From IMG/VR virus record IMGVR_UViG_3300046692_000064, positions 1-47,531 of that record: 47,531 bases of DNA; one strand, 5' to 3'. The position numbers and the translations under genes were made by a program. How positions within the stretch are numbered: position 1 is the first letter of the stretch; each line of letters opens with the position of its first letter. Below the pieces are notes generated by a model that was not told the origin of the DNA, did no database searches, and saw nothing but the letters and a program-made list of their open reading frames with translations. Positions 14,184 to 23,099 of this stretch are shown piece after piece. This DNA is from a virus.

Positions 14184-16425
14184 ACTGGTCATGCGCATCG
14201 AGATTGAACTGGATAAGTTCAAGACCGAGGCGGGCCAGGCTGAGGGCATCGAGAAAAAGCTGCGCGCCGCGATCAAGGGCACCGGAGAGGCATCGGACGA
14301 AGCCGGCAAGAAAGTCGATAACATGGCCTCCAAGCTGGGCGACTCCAGCAAGCAGCTCACCAAGAATCAACAGGCCTTCGTGGCTTTGACTGGTAAGGCC
14401 GTCGCCTTCCTTGGCGCGATAGCTGGGTCTAACGCGCTCGTCAAATTCACGACCGCCATTTCAAACGCCAATGACCAATTGGGTTTCATGTCCAAACGCC
14501 TTGGCGAGACTGCTCGTGACATCAAGGGCATGGACATCGCTGTCGCCGGTCTTGGCGGCGCGGGCGCCTCCGCAGAGAACACCATGAAAAGCCTGAACCA
14601 AGGGATTCAGGAAATGGTGCTTATGGGCAATGATTCGCTGATCCCGTTCTTCAGCGCGCTCGGCGTCGGCGTGGTCGATGCCTCGGGCAACGTGCGCAAG
14701 ATGAATGACGTGCTGCTCGATATGTCTGACTCGCTGTCGAAGATGGACCCGCAGCAGGCCTATGCGATCGCCTCGGCGATGGGCCTGGATGACGGCATGG
14801 CCAACGCCCTGATCCAGGGCCGTGACGCCATGCAAGAAATGCTCAGCATGCAGGAAAAGGCCTACGTCTCAAGCAAAGAGGATATTGCCGCCAGTCGCGA
14901 ACTGAGCAAGGCGCAAGCATTCCTGGCCGCGCAATGGGAAGGCCTGAAAACCATGCTGGCCAACGCGCTGATTCCCGTCCTGCTCAAGATCACGAAAGTG
15001 GTGTCGGGTTGGATGGATTACCTGGCGCGCAACGAGCGCACGGCGCGAAACTTCTTCGAGGGCATCGCCATTGCGGTGACGGTGCTGCTCATCCCGGCGC
15101 TGGTCAAGGCGGGTATCGCCATCTTGGCGCTGGTGGCGCCGATCCTTGGTACGGCTGTCGTGGTGGCTATCCTGGCTGCCGGCTTCGCTCTGCTGTACGA
15201 CGATTACAAAACCTGGTCCGAGGGCGGCAAGTCGCTGTTCGACTGGGAGAAATTCGACAAGTACATTCGAACCACTGACGTGTCGGTCAATAGCCTGGCC
15301 AAAGGCTTTTCCCGCCTGCTGACCGGCTACGACTCGCTTGATGAGGCGCAGAAAGCCTTTTCGAAGTGGCTGCATGAAAAAGGCATCATCGACGAAAATG
15401 GTGTGTCCGTCCGGGGCCTGGCGAACGCCTTCAAGCAGTTAGGCAAGGACATTTTCGACTCGGTCCCAGCCATGAAAACCATGCTCGATCTGATCGGCGC
15501 CGTGATGGAAGGTCGGTGGAGTGACGCCTTTGACCTGGCAAAGAAGATCCCCGGCCAGATGGCGGGAACCCTTCTGGATGTGGGACAGGCCACCTCTGGT
15601 CATGTCGTTGGCGCAATAGACACCATGCTTGGGCATGACCCCGAGCAGGAAGGCACCATCTCCAGCGCTCAGCGCGGCGCCTTCGACTGGATGAAAAACA
15701 AGCTCGCGGGCTGGGTAGGCTCTTCAGGCTCCGGCTCGTCTGGTGGCGGCGCTGTGGGCGGCGGCCTCTCTAATGACAACGCCAACTCTATCGCCAGGAT
15801 CGCCCAGCAACTCGGCCTAGATCCTAACGATCTTGCACAGATCATCTCCTTTGAGACGGGCGGCACGTTTGACCCTAACGCCCGCAATCCGAACTCGTCG
15901 GCCACCGGCCTGATTCAAAAGATGGCCGACCCTGACGGCAAGTATTACGGGAACACCCGCGACGAGCTGGGTGCCATGGGCTTCGATGAGCAAATGGAGA
16001 AGGTGGTCAAGCGCTACTTCCAAGAGCGCGGCTTCTCTGACGGTCGCACGCACACCGTCGGCGAGGCTTATGAGGCCGTGGCGGGATCTGGCTACAAGAA
16101 GGGCTCCAAGGCCTACGACTTGAACAAAGTGTGGGATACAAACGGGGACGGTACGATTGGCCGCCAAGAGGCGGTGGAGTCGCCACAGTTCAAGGCGCAC
16201 GGGCAGGACTGGATGGGCGCGCAAAGAGCCATCCAGATGACGGGCATTCCCGGCGCTCCAGGGGGCGGCACTTCTAACAATCAGGGTGGCGCGCAAGTTA
16301 CCATTGGCAGCGTCACCGTGCAGACCTCAGCGACTACCCTGCCGGAAGCCACTGCTGCAGGTGTAGCGGCGGGCGTATCGCGCAGCAGTCAGCTTATTAA
16401 CCAATTGGGAGGCGGCACGCTATGA
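14161..16425 (+). CDS. Tape measure protein with lytic transglycosylase domain
   Basis: The 754-residue protein has an N-terminal helical region, a strongly hydrophobic stretch at about residues 296-345 (membrane-active segment used during DNA entry), a Gly/Ser linker near residues 520-535, and a lysozyme-like domain from about 540 to 690 with FETGGTFDPNARN and SATGLIQ (likely catalytic Glu about 565). A DTNGDGTIG segment in that region looks like a calcium-binding loop. It sets tail length and opens peptidoglycan at infection. At 754 residues (about 0.15 nm per residue) a tail near 110 nm would be expected. Confidence 0.9.
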   Translation: MSSVTVDELVMRIEIELDKFKTEAGQAEGIEKKLRAAIKGTGEASDEAGKKVDNMASKLGDSSKQLTKNQQAFVALTGKAVAFLGAIAGSNALVKFTTAISNANDQLGFMSKRLGETARDIKGMDIAVAGLGGAGASAENTMKSLNQGIQEMVLMGNDSLIPFFSALGVGVVDASGNVRKMNDVLLDMSDSLSKMDPQQAYAIASAMGLDDGMANALIQGRDAMQEMLSMQEKAYVSSKEDIAASRELSKAQAFLAAQWEGLKTMLANALIPVLLKITKVVSGWMDYLARNERTARNFFEGIAIAVTVLLIPALVKAGIAILALVAPILGTAVVVAILAAGFALLYDDYKTWSEGGKSLFDWEKFDKYIRTTDVSVNSLAKGFSRLLTGYDSLDEAQKAFSKWLHEKGIIDENGVSVRGLANAFKQLGKDIFDSVPAMKTMLDLIGAVMEGRWSDAFDLAKKIPGQMAGTLLDVGQATSGHVVGAIDTMLGHDPEQEGTISSAQRGAFDWMKNKLAGWVGSSGSGSSGGGAVGGGLSNDNANSIARIAQQLGLDPNDLAQIISFETGGTFDPNARNPNSSATGLIQKMADPDGKYYGNTRDELGAMGFDEQMEKVVKRYFQERGFSDGRTHTVGEAYEAVAGSGYKKGSKAYDLNKVWDTNGDGTIGRQEAVESPQFKAHGQDWMGAQRAIQMTGIPGAPGGGTSNNQGGAQVTIGSVTVQTSATTLPEATAAGVAAGVSRSSQLINQLGGGTL

Positions 16426-17132
16426 CGATTCCAGGGCTGCCCAGCATCCCCGATTTTAAAGGGCTCGTATCGTCCGGAACGGGCGCGCTGATCAGCTTCG
16501 GCGGCGCGACACTGATCCGCAAGATCTTCGGCAATCAGTGGGGCATCTTCAACCAGTTCGGCATTCCGATCATGCTGGCGGACACCGTTTATTCGGTGAA
16601 GTACCAGAACAACAGCCAGGTGTCCCAGGCGCCGGTCGAGAAAGGCTCCTTCACCAGCTACAACAAAGTGGCGAACCCCTATCAGGCCACGGTGACCATG
16701 ATTCGCGGCGGCGGTGATGCCACCCTGCGCGGCCTGTTCATCGCCCAGCTTGAGCTGCTGTCAAAGTCCACGCTGCTGTTTCACGTCATTACGCCCGAGT
16801 ACGTCCACATCAATGCGGCGATCACCGGCTACGACTATGCGCGAATGCCGCAGGATGGCGCCCGCATGATCGCGGCGAACATCTACCTGGAAGAGATTCG
16901 CGAAGGTGAGGTGACCTATGAAACCAAGGAGCCCGCCAACCCGGAGGACAAGCCAGGGACCGACGCGGGGTGGAAGCAGCCGGCGCCGGTCAGCGATTCA
17001 ATCCTCTCAAGGGTGAATGGCGCGGTCGAAGATGCGGGCGGCATTCAGCAGGCCATCCAAACGGTCGGGGGCAAGGTGATGGAGATGTTCGACCGATTCG
17101 TAAACGGAACGCCGGGGGCGGTGACGCAATGA
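16422..17132 (+). CDS. Baseplate/distal tail protein (Dit-like)
   Basis: The 236-residue protein starts in a 4-base overlap with the tape measure. It contains WGIFNQFGIPIMLADTVYSVKY, a PVEKGSFTSYNKVANPY segment and MIAANIYLEEIREGEV, a pattern of Dit-like N-terminal domains (the PVExGSFxxYNK turn is characteristic). It would form the hub-proximal ring joining tube to baseplate. Confidence 0.75.
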   Translation: MTIPGLPSIPDFKGLVSSGTGALISFGGATLIRKIFGNQWGIFNQFGIPIMLADTVYSVKYQNNSQVSQAPVEKGSFTSYNKVANPYQATVTMIRGGGDATLRGLFIAQLELLSKSTLLFHVITPEYVHINAAITGYDYARMPQDGARMIAANIYLEEIREGEVTYETKEPANPEDKPGTDAGWKQPAPVSDSILSRVNGAVEDAGGIQQAIQTVGGKVMEMFDRFVNGTPGAVTQ

Positions 17133-17401
17133 CACTGATGAATATCCCGCTACAGCCGATCCCCAATCAGTCGGTTTCGTTCGTGCTGAATGACGAGTCG
17201 TACACTATTGACGTGGAGACCCGGCTCGAAAACATTTACATCTCGATATTTCGAGCGGGCGCATATGTGCTGCGCAATCGCGCCCTGCGCGCCTATGCTC
17301 CGGTCGGGTTCGACTTGCAGCTGGCCGACACGCTGGGCACGGATGACCCGGAATACACCGGCCTCGGTTCGCGCTGGCTGCTGATGGGATTGCAGGCATG
17401 A
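17129..17401 (+). CDS. Baseplate plug-like small protein
   Basis: The 90-residue protein begins MTLMNIPLQPIPNQSVSFVLNDESYTIDVETRLENIYISIF and ends DPEYTGLGSRWLLMGL, the pattern of the small beta-barrel baseplate plug family located between Dit-like and hub genes in myoviruses with this tail type. The start at 17129 overlaps the previous stop. It likely closes the tube end within the baseplate. Confidence 0.75.
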   Translation: MTLMNIPLQPIPNQSVSFVLNDESYTIDVETRLENIYISIFRAGAYVLRNRALRAYAPVGFDLQLADTLGTDDPEYTGLGSRWLLMGLQA

Positions 17402-18273
17402 ACAAGAAGATCATCAGGACCACCATCACCCTGGTCGGCGATACCTTCGCCCAGGGCAACCCGCTGGTCACTGAAAGCCTGCGCACGATCTGCAACATCA
17501 ACTTCGGAAACGGGTCAGTGGTGCCGACGGCCGAGGTCATCATCTACGGCCTCAACATGCCCGCCATGCTCAAGCTGATGCGCATCCGCTGGCGTGACAT
17601 TCGTAGCATGCAGAACATGATCAAGGTCGAGGCCGGCGAACAGGGCGGCGAACTGACGACGGTCTACGAGGGCAACATTACCTTCGGTTACGTGGACATG
17701 AGCAACGCGCCCGACGTGGCGTTTCGTATCACCAGCTCGACGTCGATCCTCGACATGTACACCGCCGCTACGCCGATCACGTTCAAGGGTGAAACTCCTG
17801 TGGTACAGGCGCTCAGCACCATCGCGGCGGAGATGGGTTACGAACTGGAAAACAACGGCGTCCCCGATTCGCTGACGATGAAAGACGTCACCCTGACCGA
17901 TACTAACCTGAACAAGATCCGCGCCCTGTGCAAGCGCTACCAGATCGACCTGTACGTCGAGCAGAAGAGAATCAGCATTGCGCCTCAAGGTGGGGCGAGA
18001 GACATCCCTATCGCCACGCTGCGGCCTGGCAGTGGCCTTATTGGATACCCAGCCCCGACGATGCAGGGGGTTGACGTTCGCTGCCTGTACAGTCCCGCAA
18101 TTCGCTTCGGCGGCGTCATCCGCATTGCTGATTCAATCATGGAGACATGCAATGGCGATTGGCGGGTGTTCGGGGTTACACTAAGCCTTGAGTCCGAAGT
18201 GCCAGGCGGTAACTGGTTCATGGACATTCGCGCCACTCACAACGAGCCCAACAATGCCGCCATCAGTCGCTAA
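17398..18273 (+). CDS. Baseplate hub protein
   Basis: The 291-residue protein follows the plug gene and has IRTTITLVGDTFAQGNPLVTESLRTICNINFGNG, then TAATPITFKGETPVVQALSTIAAEMGYELENNGVP and RALCKRYQIDLYVEQKRISIAPQ, the repeated small barrel layout of phage hub proteins (gp27/gpD-like). It would sit on the spike and under the tube. Gene order (Dit, plug, hub, spike, wedge, J) supports this call more than any single motif. Confidence 0.75.
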   Translation: MNKKIIRTTITLVGDTFAQGNPLVTESLRTICNINFGNGSVVPTAEVIIYGLNMPAMLKLMRIRWRDIRSMQNMIKVEAGEQGGELTTVYEGNITFGYVDMSNAPDVAFRITSSTSILDMYTAATPITFKGETPVVQALSTIAAEMGYELENNGVPDSLTMKDVTLTDTNLNKIRALCKRYQIDLYVEQKRISIAPQGGARDIPIATLRPGSGLIGYPAPTMQGVDVRCLYSPAIRFGGVIRIADSIMETCNGDWRVFGVTLSLESEVPGGNWFMDIRATHNEPNNAAISR

Positions 18274-18898
18274 GCCGTTTCGCGCCGAGGATTCATCGGG
18301 CGGACCACTGGAAACCGAGTTCATCCTTGAGCGGCTGATTGGTCGCGCCTACACCATCACGCTGGTCAAGGTTGGCGAAGTGCAGGCAGGCGGAACCGGC
18401 GCGGTTGGATTCCTGTCGGCGACTGACCTGATCCAGCAAATGGACGGCAACAACCAAGGCATTCCCAATGTGCCGATGGAAAACCTGCCCTACTTCCGCC
18501 TGCAGGGTGGCGCGAACGCGATCATCATGGACCCGAAGCCGGGTGACATCGGTCTGGCCGCGTTTGCTCGCCGCGACATCACCGTCACCAAGCAGAACAA
18601 AGCCGAAGGGCCGCCGCCCAGCCTGCGCACGCATGACGTGTCCGATGGTCTTTATTTGGGCGGCCTGCTGAATGGCGCGCCGTCGCAGTGGATTCAGTTC
18701 CTTGACAGCGGAATCAAAATCAAATCCACGGCAGCCGTGACCATCGACGCCACGATGCTTCAGGTGAACTGCCCAATCACCTCGACCGGCGATATCACCG
18801 ACCACACCAGCAGCATGCAAGTGATGCGCGAGCAGTACAACGCGCACATCGGACACACCCCAACTGGCGGCAGTACGCCGAGCGTGCCAATGGAATGA
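18254..18898 (+). CDS. Baseplate spike protein (Gp138/gpV-like)
   Basis: The 214-residue protein starts at ATG 18254 inside the end of the hub gene. The N-terminal OB-like part includes YTITLVKVGEVQAGG, IPNVPMENLPYFRLQGG and MDPKPGDIGLAAFARRDI, the Gp138 N-domain signature; the C-terminal part has GIKIKSTAAVTIDATMLQVN, a repeating beta prism, and ends with HIGHTPTGGSTPSVPME. It forms the central membrane-piercing spike. The final HIGHTPTGG segment may hold a metal-binding tip, since HxH is typical of spike tips. Confidence 0.82.
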   Translation: MPPSVAKPFRAEDSSGGPLETEFILERLIGRAYTITLVKVGEVQAGGTGAVGFLSATDLIQQMDGNNQGIPNVPMENLPYFRLQGGANAIIMDPKPGDIGLAAFARRDITVTKQNKAEGPPPSLRTHDVSDGLYLGGLLNGAPSQWIQFLDSGIKIKSTAAVTIDATMLQVNCPITSTGDITDHTSSMQVMREQYNAHIGHTPTGGSTPSVPME

Positions 18899-19245
18899 AC
18901 ACCCTATTTCTTCTTCCCGGTTCTTGGGACCTGGCGCTTGATTCTTCTGGCAACATTGCCGTGGCCAGCGATATCTATCAGCAGGCCCAGGACGTGGCCA
19001 GCGCCTGCCGCACCTTCTCGCGTGATCTGTATTACGATCAGGCGGCCGGCATCCCCTACTTCGAAAACGTGCTAGGGACGTTTGGCTTTCCGCTGTCGCT
19101 GTACAAGATGCACTTGGAAGAGGCGGCGAAGTCGGTCACGGGTATAGTGTCCGCCAACGCCCAGCTGCAACTTACCGGGCGCGTGGCCAGCGGCGCTATC
19201 CTGTTCACCAACGAAGACAATCAGACCGGGCAAATACAACTATGA
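18895..19245 (+). CDS. Baseplate wedge protein (gp25/gpW-like)
   Basis: The 116-residue protein starts in an ATGA overlap with the spike. It contains GSWDLALDSSGNIAVASDIYQQAQDVASACRTFSRDLYYDQAAGIPYF and ends in a strand pair, as in the gp25/W wedge proteins that start sheath polymerisation. It precedes baseplate J, the usual order. Confidence 0.78.
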   Translation: MNTLFLLPGSWDLALDSSGNIAVASDIYQQAQDVASACRTFSRDLYYDQAAGIPYFENVLGTFGFPLSLYKMHLEEAAKSVTGIVSANAQLQLTGRVASGAILFTNEDNQTGQIQL

Positions 19246-20426
19246 TTCCAGTCATCGAGATCACCGACATCGGCCTGGTCGCCCCAACACGCGAGGCGGT
19301 CACAGCCGGCCTGTGGGAGATCATGCGCGGCGCTTTCGGCTCGGACCTGAACGAAGATGCGCGCACGCCGCAGGGCCAGCTGGTCACGTCGCTGACGGCG
19401 GCTATCGACAACCAGAACAGCGCCATGATCGCGCTGGGTAACAACTTCGACCCACGCTACGCCATTGGCCAGTTTCAGGAGGCGTTGGGCGCTGTCTACT
19501 TCCTGACGCGAAAGCTCGCCACCCGCTCCATCGCCATGCTGGACTTTATCGGCATTGGCGGGACGGTCATTCCTCAAGGCTATCTGATCGTCGATGAGGC
19601 CGGTTTTGAGTGGGAAGTTGCCGCCGCGTCAACCGTTGGCGCTGGCTTGGTGGCTGCGCTCTGCGTCACTTCAGGCCCTATTCAGGCCGCACCTTTGACC
19701 ATCACCACCTTCAAGGAAACCATCGACGGCCTGGACCGCGTCGAAAACCCGGACGCCGCAGCAGCAGGTTCTAATCAGGAGTCCCGGTCTAACTTTGAGA
19801 CGCGCCGCTATGAGTCGGTCGCGGCCAACAGCAAGAACATGAACGCCTCGGTGCGCGGCGCAGTCGGCAACCTGGCCGGCGTCATTGACGTATTTGTAGC
19901 GGATAACCCCACTGACGCATCGATTGTCATTGGCGAGACGGATTACCCGATGATCCGCAACAGCCTGCTGGTGTCGGTGGTGGGCGGAGATGACCAGCAG
20001 CTGGCCGAGATGATCCTGATTAAAGGCGGCACCGGCTGCTCATTCGTGGGCAACACGTCGATCATCTGGCGAGACGAAGACAGCGGCAGCGCCTTCCCCC
20101 CGGAGTACATCGTCAAGCTTGAGCGGCCTGCTCACGTCACGGTTTCTCTGCGACTGACCGTTGTAGACGCCTCGGTCATTTCCTACGCCAACTCGCAAGC
20201 CGCCAAGGCGCAGATCGTCGCCGATTTCCAGTCCGGCGAGTATCGCGCCCGGATCGGCGGCCTGGTGGTCGGCGCCAACTACCTGCTGAATCTGGATAGC
20301 GCATTGCTTCGCCCGGTCAAGCTGGAGCTATCCACTGATGGCGTAGTGTGGGAAGAGTTCAAGCGCTTCGGCGCCGATCAGTACCCAACGACTTCGACCG
20401 CCAACGTCACGCTGGTGGGCATATGA
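19242..20426 (+). CDS. Baseplate J-like protein
   Basis: The 394-residue protein shows the gpJ pattern: an N-terminal IMRGAFGSDLNEDARTPQGQLVTSLTAAIDNQN, a GGTVIPQGYLIVDEAGFEWEV strand region near residues 105-130, and NFETRRYESVAANSKNMNASVRGAVGNLAGVIDVFVADN. It forms the wedge arms that transmit contraction in the baseplate. Confidence 0.9.
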   Translation: MIPVIEITDIGLVAPTREAVTAGLWEIMRGAFGSDLNEDARTPQGQLVTSLTAAIDNQNSAMIALGNNFDPRYAIGQFQEALGAVYFLTRKLATRSIAMLDFIGIGGTVIPQGYLIVDEAGFEWEVAAASTVGAGLVAALCVTSGPIQAAPLTITTFKETIDGLDRVENPDAAAAGSNQESRSNFETRRYESVAANSKNMNASVRGAVGNLAGVIDVFVADNPTDASIVIGETDYPMIRNSLLVSVVGGDDQQLAEMILIKGGTGCSFVGNTSIIWRDEDSGSAFPPEYIVKLERPAHVTVSLRLTVVDASVISYANSQAAKAQIVADFQSGEYRARIGGLVVGANYLLNLDSALLRPVKLELSTDGVVWEEFKRFGADQYPTTSTANVTLVGI

Positions 20427-21049
20427 TCGAAAAAACGATTATGAGCCAGTATGCCAACAGCCCTAGGCTGATGAGCATCATTACAGGGTTGTGGTCGGCG
20501 ATAGATCCCGCCAAGTTCACCGGTGATTTTTATCGTCTGGTGATGGACATCCCGAACGCCAACAGCTACGGCCTGGACATCTGGGGCCGGATTGTCGGCA
20601 TCGGCCGGACGGTGACGTTCGTTAACCCGTCCGGCGAGTACTTCGGGTTTGAGGATGGCTTCTATCCGTTTAACGAGCGCCCCTTTAGCGCGCCCGGAAG
20701 CAGTTCGGATTCTTGGGAGCTGACCAATGATGCCTACCGCGAACTGATCCTGCTGAAGGCCCTGTCAAACATCGCCTACGCAACCGCGCCCAACATCAAC
20801 GCACTGATGCGCGCCATGTTCGACAAGCCGTGCTATTGCCTGATCACCGGTCATATGCAGATGCGCTACGTGTTTGAGTTTGAGTTGTCGCCCTACCAGC
20901 ATCACCTTGTTTACGAAACCGACATTCTTCCGCGCCCGTGCGGCGTTGAAATCAGCATCATCATAAGCGCCGATCCGGCCGGTCTTTTCGGTTTTTACGG
21001 GTCTGGATTGCAGCCATTCGGCCAAGGAGTTTTCTACAATGCAGCCTGA
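20423..21049 (+). CDS. Baseplate/tail protein DUF2612 (gpI/YmfQ-like)
   Basis: The 208-residue protein starts at ATG 20423 in a 4-base overlap with gpJ. It has QYANSPRLMSIITGLWSAIDP, IPNANSYGLDIWGRIVGIGR and GFYGSGLQPFGQGVF; the LDIWGRIVG motif is the mark of DUF2612. Such proteins link the baseplate wedges with the fibres encoded next. Earlier in-frame codons (from 20348) are inside gpJ and rejected. Confidence 0.85.
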   Translation: MIEKTIMSQYANSPRLMSIITGLWSAIDPAKFTGDFYRLVMDIPNANSYGLDIWGRIVGIGRTVTFVNPSGEYFGFEDGFYPFNERPFSAPGSSSDSWELTNDAYRELILLKALSNIAYATAPNINALMRAMFDKPCYCLITGHMQMRYVFEFELSPYQHHLVYETDILPRPCGVEISIIISADPAGLFGFYGSGLQPFGQGVFYNAA

Positions 21050-22715
21050 TTTGATCCTGACCCCATTCGGCGAAAACGCCGCGCCGGGGACTATCGACCC
21101 GATTCCAGAAACGCGCGGCCCTGGCGATGACCCGCAACAGGCGACGTGGGACGAAGGCTTCCCTCTAGTCACCATGACCCCACTGGGGGCGGGCGGCATT
21201 CCTCCGAAAGGCCAAGACTTCAACGGCGTGCTCAACGCCATCAGCGAACATACCGTGTTCACTGGTCGCGGCGGCCAATACAAGTGGTCAACTGCATACG
21301 TTACGGCCAGTGGTGGCTACTCGATTGGCGACGTTATCCAAGCCGACGACGGCCTGAACTCCTACGTCAGCCTGGTGAACGCCAACACGGCCAACTTCAA
21401 TACCACGCCAGCGGCCATCGGGGTTAGCTGGGGCCTGTATGCTGGTCGAAATACTCAGGTTCAGTCGACCGAGACCGTTTCCGGCATCGCCGAAATTGCC
21501 ACGCAAGCCGAAGTCACGACCGGCGCCGATGACGCCCGGATCGTCACGCCGGCAAAACTGCGAGGCGCGCAGGCAACCCAGGCCGAAGCCGAGGCCGGGA
21601 CTGACAACACCACGCTGATGACGCCTCTTCGTGCGCGCCAGCAGCGTGACAAAGCTGGGTTTGCCATTGATACTGGCACGGCGAACACTTACGTCTGCGC
21701 ATTCACCCCGGCCATTACTGCGCGCCTAGAGGGGCAAGTTCTGAAGTTCAAGGTGAATGCCGCCAACACGGGCGCCTCCACCCTCAACGACGGTGCGGGT
21801 GTCGTGGCCTTGGTGGGCGGCGCTCAAACCGCGCTGCAGGGCGGAGAGCTGGTTGCCAACGGTGACGCATGGGTACAGTGGAATACGTCGGTTGGCGGCG
21901 GCTCGTACATCCTGCTGTTCTGCACCGGCGCACCGGAACAAGTCGCTCCGGCCACCAAAAGCCAGCACGCAGCTCAGCTTGGTCAGCTTGGGCACGGTCA
22001 ATGCCGCCTTTCGGTGGGCAGCACGACGACGCTCCTGTTAAAGCCGTACAACGGAAATAACGTCAACGTCAATGGCGTGCCGCTGCAGCTTCCCTCGGCT
22101 GGCATCACCTACACCCTCAGCGGGCTGGCCGCCTCGACGCTTTATTACGTCTACCTGTCTGGCACGACTGCTGTGCCAGTGCTGACCGTTTCTGCCACCG
22201 GTCATAGCCAGGCGCCGAACGGCGTGGAGACAAAGACCGGCGATGTAACGCAGACGCTGGTTGGCATGGTGTACACGAACGCATCCACGCAGTTTGTGGA
22301 CTCGCTGGCATCGCGCACCTGCCTGAACTGGTTCAACAGGCGAAACCTTCCGGGTGCCAACCTAAGTAGTTCGGCATTCACATTCACCAGCACGACGTCT
22401 GTTGAAGCTTCATCAACATTACGTGCCGTCTTTCTGACTTGGGCCGATGACGGTGTTGATATATCCGCTTCTGGGTATGTAACCTCCTCTGCGCTTTCTA
22501 TCATTGGTACGCAGTTATTTCTTGACGGTGCTCAAGCTGCTCCCGCTCAACAAACAACGATTCAATCCAACGCCCAATCAGCGATCTTCTCATCTCGGGC
22601 GGTCAACTTCTATACCGAAGGGGTTCACACCGCGAGTCTATTCGTGAGCGTGCCATCTGGCGGTGCAACCGGTACGCTTCAGACTATCCAAACCGATGTC
22701 ATCGTAAGGGGGTAA
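21039..22715 (+). CDS. Tail fibre protein
   Basis: The 558-residue protein overlaps the previous gene by 11 bases. Its N-terminal part (MTPLGAGGIPPKGQDFNGVLNAISEHTVFTGRGGQYKW) is the conserved particle-binding domain of Pseudomonas-type fibres; residues 150-210 contain SGIAEIATQAEV and DDARIVTPAKL, the repeat motif of trimeric fibre shafts. After about residue 430 (22340 onward) base composition becomes more AT-rich, consistent with an exchanged receptor-binding tip. The next gene encodes its likely chaperone. Confidence 0.85.
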   Translation: MQPDLILTPFGENAAPGTIDPIPETRGPGDDPQQATWDEGFPLVTMTPLGAGGIPPKGQDFNGVLNAISEHTVFTGRGGQYKWSTAYVTASGGYSIGDVIQADDGLNSYVSLVNANTANFNTTPAAIGVSWGLYAGRNTQVQSTETVSGIAEIATQAEVTTGADDARIVTPAKLRGAQATQAEAEAGTDNTTLMTPLRARQQRDKAGFAIDTGTANTYVCAFTPAITARLEGQVLKFKVNAANTGASTLNDGAGVVALVGGAQTALQGGELVANGDAWVQWNTSVGGGSYILLFCTGAPEQVAPATKSQHAAQLGQLGHGQCRLSVGSTTTLLLKPYNGNNVNVNGVPLQLPSAGITYTLSGLAASTLYYVYLSGTTAVPVLTVSATGHSQAPNGVETKTGDVTQTLVGMVYTNASTQFVDSLASRTCLNWFNRRNLPGANLSSSAFTFTSTTSVEASSTLRAVFLTWADDGVDISASGYVTSSALSIIGTQLFLDGAQAAPAQQTTIQSNAQSAIFSSRAVNFYTEGVHTASLFVSVPSGGATGTLQTIQTDVIVRG

Positions 22716-22720
22716 AGAAC

Positions 22721-23098
22721 ATGACTCAGAAAGCAATTGGTCCTTCGTTTTCGGACGAGCTGGCACTTCACGGCGGACTCGTCGGCGAACACTTTACGTG
22801 GAGTCCTGACGGAACTATTGAGTTTTTCGAGGACACCCCTGTGTCGGTCATATCTGGCGTTGAAGCGGTATACGCTGCACATGACCCAAAAAATCCGACA
22901 TGGGATAGCATAAGACATAGTGCACAGACTGAACTTAACAATTCAGACGTAACGGTCATCCGCTGTGTAGAGAGTGATATCCCTGTACCTGCTGATTGGG
23001 TCGCGTACAGAAAGTCGCTACGCGCAATAGTCGGAGCAGAGTCGGGAGACGCAACTAAGGAATTCCCGATCAAGCCACCCTACCCGGAAGGATCGTAA
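22721..23098 (+). CDS. Tail fibre assembly chaperone (XkdW-like)
   Basis: The 125-residue protein follows the fibre gene. It opens with GPSFSDELALHGGLVGEHFTWSPDGTIEFFED, then VEAVYAAHDPKNPTW, and has a C-terminal IPVPADWVAYRKSLRAIVG, a pattern seen in small fibre-associated chaperones of Pseudomonas phages. It would help the fibre tip fold or trimerise. Its composition is AT-richer than the baseplate genes, as expected for a gene exchanged together with the fibre tip. Confidence 0.7.
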   Translation: MTQKAIGPSFSDELALHGGLVGEHFTWSPDGTIEFFEDTPVSVISGVEAVYAAHDPKNPTWDSIRHSAQTELNNSDVTVIRCVESDIPVPADWVAYRKSLRAIVGAESGDATKEFPIKPPYPEGS

Positions 23099-23099
23099 A

